From positions 25,944,355 through 26,008,354 of the forward strand of contig NC_080715.1 in NCBI RefSeq assembly GCF_019097595.1: DNA of 64,000 nucleotides, read 5' to 3'. This document shows positions 47,701 through 57,685 of this stretch, one piece after another. The stretch is from Hemibagrus wyckioides (Eukaryota; Chordata; Actinopteri; Siluriformes; Bagridae). The notes below the pieces were generated by a model that ran no database searches, had not been told where the DNA came from, and worked only from the letters and a program-made list of their open reading frames with translations. The position numbers were made by a program, and so were the translations under genes. Each line of letters opens with the position of its first letter. Position 1 is the stretch's first letter.

Positions 47701-50060
47701 ACACTATAACACAGCAACACAACACTACGACTCAACATCACAACGCCACAAACCTTCACCACACAACACATCAAAACAACAATACACTACAGCACTACAA
47801 AAACAGAACACCACAAAAATTCAACACTACATCACAACACCACAACAACTCAAGCCTACAATACATCAACAACACAACACAACACTACAGCACTGCAACA
47901 TCAGAACACCTCAACACCACAACACTCATACAGACACTCACACACATGCACACACACATAAGAATACAAATTCACACGTGTGTGCAGTGTCAATACTCAG
48001 TAAGCGTCTCCTCAGCAGTGTGTGTGTGTGAGTGTGTGTGTGTGTGGAGTCAGCAGATGGTAATCAGACTCTCCTGAGGAGTCTCACTTTCACTCGCGTG
48101 TCTCATCACAGAGGGAGCTGTGAAAGTGGAGATGTTTCCCTGAACCATGTGAACTGATGGTCGCTGTCACGATGAGATTAGCATTGCCGCGCACACGGGA
48201 GGCACAGACGTAGCACAAGTTCAGCCTCCATTCACAGAATTTAGCACAAATCTGATCAAATGACCAGACGTACACCAGCGAAGGGGTGGAGTTTGCGTTA
48301 GCGCTACAGACTAGCGAAACATTACGGATTTAGCATCGATTGTTGGAATTGTTTTCGCACGTTTATGGAATTTACTACAAAGTTTAACAGAGACTCCATG
48401 AGCTTTCTGGAATATTTAGCAACACTTCACTAAATTAGCTTCAATCTACCAGCAACGGAAAAAACTTAGCACAAATTCAGCAGCAGTTTACTTTAAGAAA
48501 TATATCAATAACTGGAGCGTGGATTGGGTCATGTCTCAATCCTCAGCACACTTCAATCATTCAGCAGTTCTGCCTTTTTTCCGTCTCTAACACAGCGTAT
48601 AATGAACCCGATGCCTAGCCTGCTGTCCACATCGCCAAATTCTAAAGACAGCATCATGCTGCTTTTATTTATTTATTATTTTCTATACATTTGATTCAGT
48701 CTTCTAATATTTCTTCTTTTATTTTATGAAAGATGTGTTTACTTTTTTCCTTTAAATATATGTACAAATGCTGTTTTCCTTTATTTATGTTGATTGTCAT
48801 TGTTATGAATTTGCACACGATTGTGTACGTTAGCATGCTAACTAGCTCTGTCACCTCAAGCCATTGTTTCCTTCTGGTTCCATGTTGTCTCAACGTCAGA
48901 TTAGCTTGATTAGCCAACATCAGCTAATCCGTTTTCCCATCCATGAGGAGAGCTAACTAAGCTAACTGTTCTTTGGTGTGACTCTGTTGCTAGCGAGCTA
49001 CCTGGCGGGTCACTTTAACAGATCCAGAGTCGTTTGAGAATGATTTAGTTTCTAAAGTCAGGGTTTAGCGGAGTCCATCCTCTTAGGGTTGTTTTTCTTC
49101 CAAAACAAAGATTTATCAGTTTGTTAGAAATATTCTGCATGGCTTATTTTTGCTAGCTAGCTAATTTAGCACTAATTTGTTACACCCTTACCGATTAGCA
49201 CAGCTACTTAGCAAAGCTATGTTAGCAAATAATTTCTTTTCCATCACTTGTTTTAGCTAGCTAGCAACAAAAACAGAGGCTGTTTTTGTTTTCCAACCAG
49301 GAGAAATATAAATGTTTACCAAAGCAGTCTGGGAATTAATGTTGATTCACTACTGTAACCATGGCAACAGCTAGCAAAGCACAGTAAACGCTTCAGTAAC
49401 CGCTTGTCAGGTTCCTCTCCGGTTAAAGCGCCGCCTCAGAAGGCAGAAAGTCACTCAGTGATGAGACCTAGCCTCTTCAGGCTGCTTTTTTTATGAACCT
49501 CGTGACAGAAAGATAAAAGTTGGACTCTTTGGATTTGTTTTTTCTCTCATTCGTGAATTTAGTGCCAATGTTCTCACAAGCACAAGCGCATCTCCATGTT
49601 GGAGATTCGGGTTCAGGCCTGATTTTAAAGAGACACAGTTGGGAAGGAAAAAGAAAAAAAATATAGAGAAATATTAAAAAAAATATATATATTGTGAAAA
49701 GATATTTATAGGCCTCTGGTGCTACAGCTGAGATCCTGAGGAAAAACTGCCTCGTGACCTGACAGTGTGTCATTTACACATCGTCTTGTACTGACTACTT
49801 GTGACTTTTTTTCATGTAAAAAGTGCATTTTAGCAATAAATGCCATTGTTCTAAAAACGTACAGTGTGTCCTGCTGTGCTGCCTGCATCCATTCGAACCC
49901 GCTGCTCGTACTGCGGCCCACACCGGTGTAACACAGGCGCTATGATGGTCAGGAGAGAGGGTAAGCCCCGCCCACCCACAGGGCTCCAACCACCACGAGC
50001 AGTTTTCTGGACGCAGATGGTCGTGAGGATCCGTCAGGTCAATGAGGTCAAAACTGTTTT
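47701..50060. other. Unique stretch after the ACTAC array, with distal polyA signal
   Basis: Degenerate array edge to about 47910, then A/T-rich sequence with many TTAGC and GCTAGC words (48170-49400). No supportable coding exon. An AATAAA at 49835-49840 is followed about 25 nt later by GTGTGTCCTGCTGTGCTG, a good cleavage-site arrangement on the + strand. It could be a distal sh3rf3 end or an unrelated transcript end. Confidence 0.5.
49835..49840 (+). terminator. Candidate polyadenylation signal AATAAA with GT-rich downstream element
   Basis: AATAAA, then CCATTGTTCTAAAAACGTAC, then the GT-rich GTGTGTCCTGCTGTG. This is the normal layout of a vertebrate cleavage site, but the gene it would serve is uncertain. 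Confidence 0.4.
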
Positions 50061-50240
50061 TCAACATGCCATGTTATGCAAAAGTTTGTGCACCCCTGGT
50101 CAAACAGTATTACTGTGTATAGCTAAACGAGTAAAACAAGAGCTGATTTTTCAAAAGGCATAAATATTTAAGATGACACATTTCTCCAAATAAAAAGGAA
50201 ATGGCCCCCAAGCAAAAGTTTTTACACCCTGCACACATCT
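50060..50240 (+). mobile_element. Fragment of a non-autonomous DNA element (tentative)
   Basis: GCAAAAGTTTGTGCACCCCT on the left and AAGCAAAAGTTTTTACACCC on the right look like related repeat-end sequences common in fish genomes. Ends and target duplication are not clear, so the call is tentative. Confidence 0.4.
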
Positions 50241-50716
50241 CCACATCCAGAACATCTCCATCACGCAGACTCACGCTTCCCTCCCACACCTCTAGTTTCC
50301 ATAAATACACACTCGCTGTGGGATTGCCATCCTTCTTTGTTTGTCTCTAATGTGACAGTAACCTACTACAGTGTCTGCAGTTTATTCTGAGGATCTTCCA
50401 CCAGATCCTAGAACAGCTTCAGCTCTCCATCTCCAGCCTCATCAGGATTCAGAGCCAGCTCTCGGAGGTGTGATGTGCAGTTTGACCTCACAGATAATCA
50501 GCCTCTCTGTAATGATCAACACTTCCTGTGTGTCCAACACATTTACTCTTATACACTGATCCGTACACACACACACCGCTGACCTCGACAAACCCTTTTA
50601 TTCGACAACAGAGTCTCAGTCTTCCACAAGTCAGCAATAAAACATGTGGGGACGTGATGTTACAGGAAAATCATCAAAGATACACAGACAGAAACAGGGA
50701 TTACTTTATTTCTTCA

Positions 50717-50722
<6 letters not shown>
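50241..50722. other. Intergenic stretch without recognised features
   Basis: About 480 bp of ordinary sequence between a repeat fragment and a CT tract. No supported gene. Confidence 0.5.
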
Positions 50723-50753
<31 letters not shown>

Positions 50754-50803
50754 GTCTCTCTCTCTCTCACACACACATCTCTCTCTCTTTCTCAATCTCT
50801 CAT

Positions 50804-50836
<33 letters not shown>
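50723..50836. repeat. (TC)n microsatellite, interrupted
   Basis: CT runs separated by CACACACA and TTTCTCAATCTCTCATTC. Confidence 0.95.
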
Positions 50837-50840
<4 letters not shown>

Positions 50841-50848
50841 GGTTAATA

Positions 50849-52059
50849 CACTATATTGCCAAAAGTATTCGCTCACCTGCCTTGACTCGCATATGAACTT
50901 AAGTGACATCCCATTCCTAATCCATAGGGTTCAATATGACGTCGGTCCACCCTTTGCAGCTATAACAGCTTCAACTCTTCTGGGAAGGCTTTCCACAAGG
51001 TTTAGGAGTGTGTTTATGGGAATTTTTGATCATTCTTCCAGAAGCGCATTTGTGAGGTCACACACTGATGTTGGACGAGAAGGCCTGGCTCTCAGTCTCC
51101 GCTCTAATTCATCCCAAAGGTGTTCTATCGGGTTGAGGTCAGGACTCTGTGCAGGCCAGTCAAGTTCATCCACACCAGACTCTGTCATCCATGTCTTTAT
51201 GGACCTTGCTTTGTGCACTGGTGCACAGTCATGTTGGAAGAGGAAGGGGCCAGCTCCAAACTGTTCCCACAAAGTTGGGAGCATGGAATTCCTTTCACTG
51301 GAACTAAGGGGCCAAGCCCAGCTCCTGAAAAACAACCCCACACCATAATCCCCCCTCCACCAAACTTTACACTTGGCACAATGCAGTCAGACAAGTACCG
51401 TTCTCCTGGCAACCGCCAAACCCAGACTCGTCCATCAGATTGCCAGATGGAGAAGCGCGATTCGTCACTCCAGAGAACGCGTCTCCACTGCTCTAGAGTC
51501 CACTGGCGGCGTGCTTTACACCACTGCATCCGACGCTTTGCATTGCACTTGGTGATGTATGGCTTGGATGCAGCTGCTCGGCCATGGAAACCCATTCCAT
51601 GAAGCTCTCTGCGCACTGTTCTTGAGCTAATCTGAAGGCCACATGAAGTTTGGAGGTCTGTAGCGATTGACTCTGCAGAAAGTTGGTGACCTCTTCGCAC
51701 TATGCGCCTCAGCATCCGCTGACCCCGCTCCGTCAGTTTACGTGGCCTACCACTTCATGGCTGAGTTGCTGTCGTTCCCAAACACTTCCACGTTCTTATA
51801 ATACAGCTGACAGTTGACTGTGGAATATTTAGGAGTGAGGAAATTTCACGACTGGATTTGTTGCACATGTGGCATCCTATCACAGTTCCACGCTGGAATT
51901 CACTGAGCTCCTGAGAGCGACCCATTCTTTCACAAATGTTTGTAAAAACAGTCTGCATGCCTAGGTTCTTGATTTTATACACCTGTGACCATGGAAGTGA
52001 TTGGAACACCTGATTCTGATTATTTGGATGGGTGAGCGAATACTTTTGGCAATATAGTG
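50849..52059 (-). mobile_element. Near-complete Tc1-type transposon
   Basis: The terminal inverted repeats, about 29 bp (CACTATATTGCCAAAAGTAT and onward to GCTCACC), are identical at both ends, with TA on each side. The length is 1211 bp. The transposase remnant reads on the minus strand. It belongs to a different family from the copy at 33236, but its internal sequence is closely related to the fold-back at 60487. Confidence 0.94.
51030..51925 (-). pseudogene. Tc1 transposase, inactivated by one stop and one deletion/frameshift
   Basis: The minus-strand reading begins MGRSQELSEFQRGTVIG, with paired-like helix-turn-helix segments and a GRPRKLTE motif. All three catalytic regions are visible: [20 protein letters not shown] and SPDLNPIEHLW (Asp, Asp, Glu). 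Two defects are clear. An in-frame TGA lies between the two DNA-binding helices (near 51757), and a short deletion with frameshift lies after LVPVKG (near 51290). The homologous segment at 60590 still carries the extra residues. The family's usual length is about 340 residues. As it stands it is not functional. Confidence 0.88.
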
Positions 52060-52061
52060 TA

Positions 52062-53102
52062 TGTGGGACAGTTTGAAAAAGTGAGAAGATCAAGCTCGCC
52101 CTCTGGTGGTGAAATGTGGCATTAACGTCTACCCTTAGCTTAATTATGAAGAGCAGCATGTTCTGTATCATCCTGAAGATTTACACACCAACTCTAAATT
52201 CTGAGGTCAAAAGGTGATTAATGATCTAACAACAGAATCAAATCACAGGTTTATATTAATGAACTGATAATCTTATCGTTTCTATGGTAACAGTTCACTC
52301 AGGTTCAGTGGATATTTAACCTACAGAAACGATGTGGTGAAGGTTTCTGCTTATTTAACATTTATATAAAAAAGAAGTCTCCAATGTCAATTCCACTGAA
52401 TAAAAGATAGGAAATTGATGCTTTTGGAAACTGGAGAATATGTTGGATTCATTTTCACCAACAAAAAAAAAGTTTATTATTATTATTATTGTTGTTGTTG
52501 TTGTTGAATTTGCAAAATTGCTGTAATTGTATTTTTATCCCAGCACCGCCTCTCTCAGGTCTTCCTCAGACAAGATCAGGAGTTTTTATGTCTTGGCTCT
52601 TTATCCTGTAATAGAAACTGCTCAATGAGAAGATGGACACTATGGTTCGGAGTGTAATAAATTAAGTAATGAAAGTGTAAACGTAGTTTATCTAAAAAAT
52701 TATGAAATTTCGTTTTCATATTTAATAGAAATTTAAATGCTTGGGGTTGTTTTCATTAGTACATGTACTGTACTAGTCTAGGGTTAAAACTATTTTAAAT
52801 CAGAAAGACCTTTCATTTTAGCAGAAACATCTCACTCAGTGCGCTATCCCGCCATCTAGTGGACCATAAATGCATTACAATGCTGGACCCTTTATATACT
52901 GTTCCCTATGTAATGAGCATGAAAACTGGATAAAAACAAACAAACTGGAAATTAGATATAAGAGTTTAAGATGGAGACTTTTTACATTTTAATCTCGGAT
53001 AAACTACATAAACAAAGTTCCTAAAATAATTCTAAAACAATATAATTATAATAATTTATATGAGCAGTGAGGCTATATGACTATATGTTATATATGAATA
53101 TA
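52062..53102. other. Intergenic A/T-rich stretch
   Basis: Contains an (ATT)n(GTT)n run at about 52474-52506. No coding exon recognised. Confidence 0.55.
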
Positions 53103-53626
53103 CACCGCCATAGCAGACATAACATTATGAACACTGACAGGTGAAGTGAATAACACTGATTATCTCCTCATCATGGCCCCTGTTAGTGGGTGGGATATAT
53201 TAGGCAGCAAGTGAACATTTTGTCCTCAAAGTTGATGAAGCAGGAAAAAATGGGCAAGTGTAAGGATTTGAGCGAGTTTGACAAGGGCCAAATTGTGATG
53301 GCTAGATGACTGGATCAGAGCATCTCCAAAACTGCAGCTCTTGTGGGGTGTTCCCGGTCTGCAGTGGTCAGTATCTATCAAAAGTGGTCCAAGGAAGGAA
53401 CAGTGGTGAACAGGTGACAGGGTCATGGTAGGCCAAGGCTCATTGATGCACTTGGGGAGTGAAGGCTGGCCCGTGTGATCTGATCCAACAGACGAGCTAC
53501 TGTTGCTCAAATTGCTGAAGAAGTTAATGCTGGTTCTGATTAAAAAAAAAAAAAGGTGTCAGCATACACAGTGCATGACGGGTCAGAATATTAGGCAGGT
53601 GGTCATAATTTTATGCCTGATCGGTG
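53103..53626. mobile_element. Deleted Tc1-type element
   Basis: Left end CACCGCCATAGCAGACATAA and right end TTATGCCTGATCGGTG form imperfect inverted repeats (right end read in reverse: CACCGATCAGGCATAA), with TA flanks. The 524-bp body keeps transposase N-terminal remnants on + (near 53246-53500, around GCAAGTGTAAGGATTTGAGC) and lacks the catalytic part. A poly-A run lies near 53543. Confidence 0.8.
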
Positions 53627-53628
53627 TA

Positions 53629-53959
53629 TTACTAATGACATATATTATAATAACAAAAATAACCAAGTGTAGAGCATCAGTACAGTACATAAAATATATG
53701 TGACTATTGTTGGAAAAAAAAGTTTTATAACCGTAAAATGTTTTTTTTCCAACATTCACACAAATGTTTCTCTGTTGGAAATAATACACCACACATAAAA
53801 CATTTTTTGAACGAATAATTTCAGGAGTCACTAGGATTGGTCATTAGTGGTCATTCTGTACAAAATAATGTACACTTAAAAGGGAATTACACGAGGGATA
53901 AGAAAAGAAAAGAAAAGGAAGAATTAAACACATTAAGTAAGAAAGAAAGAAAGATTTTA
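53629..53959. other. A/T-rich upstream flank of akap17a
   Basis: About 330 bp with a purine-rich stretch near 53905-53955. No gene supported. Confidence 0.5.
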
Positions 53960-54177
53960 AAAGACTTTAAAATGGGTTGCAGGGCGGTGCTTCCGGGGAA
54001 CAACTTCCGGTCTGTTGTGACGTACACGGAAGTGACCACTTCCATGACCGTTTTGTGTACACTGTCCGGTGGGTGCCGCAGAAATAGTTCAGGATGTGAA
54101 GAGAGAAAACCACCAGCTTCTGCTGAGATCTTCTGCAGTTTATCCTGAAGGTTGGTGGAAATTTACCATGTGCAAAT
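53960..54177 (+). promoter_or_regulatory. akap17a: akap17a promoter and 5' non-coding exon (inferred)
   Basis: TTCCGG at 53991 and ACTTCCGG at 54003-54010, CGGAAGTG at 54027-54034 and CACTTCC at 54037-54043 are four ETS-type sites in about 55 bp. A TGACGTAC CRE-like site lies at 54018-54025. No TATA box is seen, as expected for a housekeeping gene. A strong donor AAAT/GTAAGT ends a likely non-coding first exon at 54177, which would splice to the acceptor at 54913. Confidence 0.65.
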
Positions 54178-54913
54178 GTAAGTTAATTTATTTCAGGGTC
54201 GGAAATGCTCCCGGTACCGGCTAGCGGAGCTTAATGCTAACCGACATAGCCGTGTTCGGCAAATGGAATAACAGCCTACAGCTCAGATTAAACCAATAAA
54301 GTTAAAAGCATGAAAGTTAAATACTATACACGTTACCGTGCCGTGTTTCTGGCCGCACCGCAGCGCGAGAGCATTGACCGGGTTTATTGTCCGTCATCGC
54401 TGACTCTCCGCTTGCAGCGTGGCTCGGTGCCGATTATCGGTTCTGTGATATATCGCGATATTTAACACGATATTTCTGTTAATATCAGTTATATCTACAC
54501 AGCATAGCTTTATGAACGAGACATCTTTTGGTTGTAGGACTGTTTAAAAAGCAGACTTGGTGTTATTTGTACAAGTCTCTTGTTGCCATTGAAAATAAAT
54601 ACGATCTCTGAAAGTGAGAAATAAATTAGAACCCAGCGTTTTTATTTCTAGAGGAAACAGGGACAGATGTTAAGCGCTGAACACTGGAGCACTGTATGGA
54701 ATAAAGATGAAGTAGAACAGGTGTGCACTTTTGTGACACATGCTTGTGAAAAAAAAACAACACAACACAATACTCAATTGTTCTGCAACTGCATCCAAAC
54801 TCTGGCTTTCATTCTGCTGGATAAAAGCGCAGGTCATGTGCCTACGGTTAACAGGCATGATGGAGGGTTTGGGAATGATGAGCCTGACCATCTCACTATT
54901 TTCTTGTCCTCAG
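54178..54913. other. akap17a intron 1 (inferred)
   Basis: Starts GTAAGTTAAT and ends TTCTTGTCCTCAG. The first part is relatively CpG-rich (54200-54440). Contains no other supported exon. Confidence 0.65.
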
Positions 54914-54920
54914 TGTCAAG

Positions 54921-55676
54921 ATGACGACAATTGTCCATGATGCTTCGGAGTCCGTGCTCCTGTGTCGAGAATACAACCTGTACATGAAACCCATCGCCAA
55001 GATGACCATCAGCGTGTCACTTCCTCAGCTCAAGCTGCCCGGGAAATCCATCTCTAACTGGGAGGTGATGGAGCGCCTGAAGAGCATGGTCCACCCTGAG
55101 CAGTTTTCCTCACTCCGGATCTCCAAAAGCACCATGGACTACATCCGCTTCGAGGGCGAGGCGGAGAACAAGAGTGCCGTCAAACGCTTTTTAACCAACT
55201 TGGATGGGAAGAGTATCAAACTCAGCGGCTTCACCGATGTCCTGAAGGTGCGTGCTGCTGAGACTAAGATGGACTTCCCGACGCGTCATGACTGGGACTC
55301 GTTTTTCCGAGACGCTAAGGACATGAACGAGACCGTCCCGGGAGAGAGACCGGACACCGTCCATCTCGAAGGACTTCCCTGTAAGTGGTTCGCGCCGAAA
55401 GACACTTCATCAGACAAACCTTCAGAAGACGTCCTGAAGTGTGTGTTTGAAAAATTTGGGAAGATCCGAAACGTCGACATTCCCATGCTCGATCCATACA
55501 GGGAGGAAATGACGGGAAAGAACTTTAACACCTTCTCCTTCGGTGGCCATTTAAACTTCGAAAGTTACGTCCAGTATGAGGATCACACGGGGTTCGTGAA
55601 GGCGATGAGCTCACTACGGGGTATGAAGCTGCTCTACAAGGGCGAGGACGGGAAGGCCATGGCCTGTGGGATTAAG
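54921..55676 (+). CDS. akap17a: akap17a first coding exon
   Basis: The exon starts at about 54914 after TTGTCCTCAG, with the ATG at 54921. It ends ATTAAG/GTAGGA, giving 252 codons in phase 0. It holds the conserved N-terminal domain and the whole RRM-like region (TVHLEGLPCKWFAPK, FEKFGKIRNVDIPMLDPY, SYVQYEDHTGFVKAMSSLRG). Confidence 0.96.
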
Positions 55677-57685
55677 GTAGGACCTGCTTCCAGATTTTCA
55701 GTCTCGTTTATGAGAAGGTTGGGAGTTAATCAGATCTCATCAAGGACAGATTATTAGACCAGACTGATTTAACTGTAACCTAGATGTTTGTGTTTATCAG
55801 ATCTTTCAGAGTTTATTATAGTGCTCCATCAGCTGGAACAGGTGAGGATCAGGGAGCACATGAGAAACCAGGAGCTTCATCATCATTATTATTGTTGTTG
55901 TTGTTATTATTATTATTGTTGTTGTTGTTGTTGTTGTTATTATTATTATTATAGCTGATTAATATTGACTGAATCCTCTCCAGGTGAGCTTTGACACGAC
56001 CAAACACCTGAGTGACTCCTCACTGAAGAAGCGACACCAGGAGCGTCTGAAGCTTCAGGAGCTGGAAAGGCAGAGAGAGGAGCAGAAAAGAAGAGAAAAA
56101 GAGGAGGAGGAGAGGCGCAGGGAGGAAGAACGGTACTGCTCTACATCACAAGAGTTGATAGAGTTCCTTCTGAACACCTCCTCAGACACCAGACATCTGT
56201 GTTTTATGATTCTGTTCCATGTGTGAAGCATGTGTGTGAAGAGTGTGTGTGTAACAAAATCACACTGTTAACAGTTAACTATAGTCATTAATGATTCCAC
56301 AGTCCAACATTAAAGTCAACACAATGAGATGAAACCTCAGAGATCAGGAGAGAGCGAGGCAGATCACCGTTACCTCGAATCCCTCGCCTCATCCTGTCAG
56401 AAATAAGAAACACATTAGTGATTAACACTCAGTGTTTTTGTGCATTATTTGAATGTGTTTATTATTTTTGAATGTTGGTGTATGTTCATGCTGTAGAAAA
56501 CAGCGCGAGCTGGAGGAGGAGGAGAAGGAAAAGCGGAGAGAGGAGAAGCTGCGTAAAAGAGAGCAGAAGCTGAAGGAGCGGGAGGAAAAGAAGAACCAGA
56601 AGAAAGTGAAGAAGCAGCAGGAGGAGGAGCAAAAGAAACTTCACCAGAAAATCGCCATGGAGGAGAGGAAGCTGTTATTAGTGCAGAGGAACCTCCAGTC
56701 TATTCGGCTCATTGCTGAGCTGCTGAGCAGAGCCAAGGTTAGACACTTTTTTATCCATTTACCGTTACTGTTAGCTTCCTCATGTCTTCATTCCTCAAAC
56801 AGAAGGAGCGATTTTAAAGAATAAACAGAAGTCATCCTTTTTTAAGGTGGAGAATTGAGTTGTTACTATAGAAACAGTTGGGTGTGAGAGTGGAGCATTA
56901 TGAACCTTCACTTATGGAAAACTCAGCCCACCAGTGAGCTAGCGTTAGTGTTAGCATGTGCTATAGATGACATGCTGTTTGTGTTTGATTCTCAGGCCAT
57001 GAGGCAGCAGCAGCTGGAGCAAGAGAAGGCAGAACTCGCACGCTTGCACAAAGAGGCAGAAATTCAGCGTCAGCAGGAGGCGGAGCTTCGGCGTAAACAG
57101 GAGGCGGAGCTAAGGCGGGTGGAGGGTGAAAAGGCTCGAGCTCTGGAGCTCCAGAGGAAAGAACGAGAGCTGAGGGACAGATTGCTGGAGAACCTTCTGA
57201 AAAAAAGCACCAACCAGGAGGCGGGGTCTAACGGTGAGGATCAGAAGTGGGAGGGGCCCAGTACTGAACCGCCTCAGATGGAGGAGCCAAACAGAATCGG
57301 CACCACTGTCACTAGGGATCACCACCAGAGCAAATCGAGGAAAGAGGAGGAGCGAGGAACCTCGAGAGAATGGAACCGCGGCTCTGGGAGGAGCCGAACC
57401 CGGAGTAGGAGTGGCCAGAGGAGGAGTAGGAACAGACGTTACCGAAACGGTCACAGCCAAAGTCGAAGCGGGAGTGGTCAGAGACGGAGCAGGAGGTCCG
57501 GGCATGGGCGGAGCTTGAGCAGGAGTAGGAGTCGAAGGCGGCATAGTCGGGATAGGAGGGGCCACAGAAGAAGTGGGCGGAGCCATAGGTACAGCCATGG
57601 GTGGAGTAGCAGCAGCAGTAGTAGCGGGAGGAGCATGAGTCGCTCTTCCAGTCGAGGGCGGAGTCGGCGATCCAAACGACACTGA
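54921..57685 (+). CDS. akap17a: AKAP17A, RS-domain splicing factor and PKA-anchoring protein
   Basis: Complete spliced coding sequence of 54921-55676, 55984-56132, 56497-56737 and 56996-57685, totalling 1836 nt (611 codons plus TGA). The N terminus MTTIVHDASESVLLCREYNL, the MTISVSLPQLKLPGKSISNW block and the PDTVHLEGLPCKWF segment (RRM-like region, roughly residues 145-260) are characteristic of AKAP17A. Residues about 265-450 are a Glu/Arg/Lys-rich coiled coil, and about 510-611 form an Arg/Ser domain. The human protein is about 695 residues, so this one is shorter, mostly in the tail. The family acts in nuclear speckles in alternative splicing and binds PKA regulatory subunits; I infer the same here. 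The start is chosen at the first conserved Met, seven bases after the acceptor. Confidence 0.95.
55677..55983. other. akap17a intron with (ATT)n(GTT)n run
   Basis: 307 bp. Trinucleotide microsatellite at about 55879-55952. Ends GAATCCTCTCCAG. Confidence 0.93.
55984..56132 (+). CDS. akap17a: akap17a coding exon, start of coiled coil
   Basis: Acceptor CCTCTCCAG, donor GAACG/GTACTG. It has 49 codons plus 2 nt. VSFDTTKHLSDSSLKKRHQE leads into a highly charged Glu/Arg/Lys helix. Confidence 0.94.
56133..56496. other. akap17a intron
   Basis: 364 bp without special features. Ends TTCATGCTGTAG. Confidence 0.9.
56497..56737 (+). CDS. akap17a: akap17a coding exon, charged coiled coil
   Basis: Acceptor CATGCTGTAG, donor GCCAAG/GTTAGA. 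One base completes an Arg codon, then 80 codons. The end HQKIAMEERKLLLVQRNLQS and IRLIAELLSRAK is an amphipathic, leucine-rich helix, a plausible region for PKA regulatory-subunit binding (inference). Confidence 0.95.
56738..56995. other. akap17a intron
   Basis: 258 bp. Ends GTTTGATTCTCAG. Nothing further seen. Confidence 0.9.
56996..57685 (+). CDS. akap17a: akap17a last coding exon: coiled coil and RS domain
   Basis: Acceptor TTGATTCTCAG. It has 229 codons and a TGA at 57683-57685. AMRQQQLEQEKAELARLHKE continues the coiled coil, with a tandem QEAELRRKQEAELRR. Then come an acidic/Pro linker and an Arg/Ser-rich C terminus ending SRRSKRH. RS domains bind other splicing factors and are phosphorylated by SR kinases (family knowledge). 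Confidence 0.95.
   Translation, partial: AMRQQQLEQEKAELARLHKEAEIQRQQEAELRRKQEAELRRVEGEKARALELQRKERELRDRLLENLLKKSTNQEAGSNGEDQKWEGPSTEPPQMEEPNRIGTTVTRDHHQSKSRKEEERGTSREWNRGSGRSRTRSRSGQRRSRNRRYRNGHSQSRSGSGQRRSRRSGHGRSLSRSRSRRRHSRDRRGHRRSGRSHRYSHGWSSSSSSSGRSMSRSSSRGRSRRSKRH

Noticed and set aside
53837..54148. 103-codon frame across the akap17a promoter
   Set aside because: Covers promoter motifs and the presumed non-coding exon. No similarity recognised, and the conserved start is at 54921.
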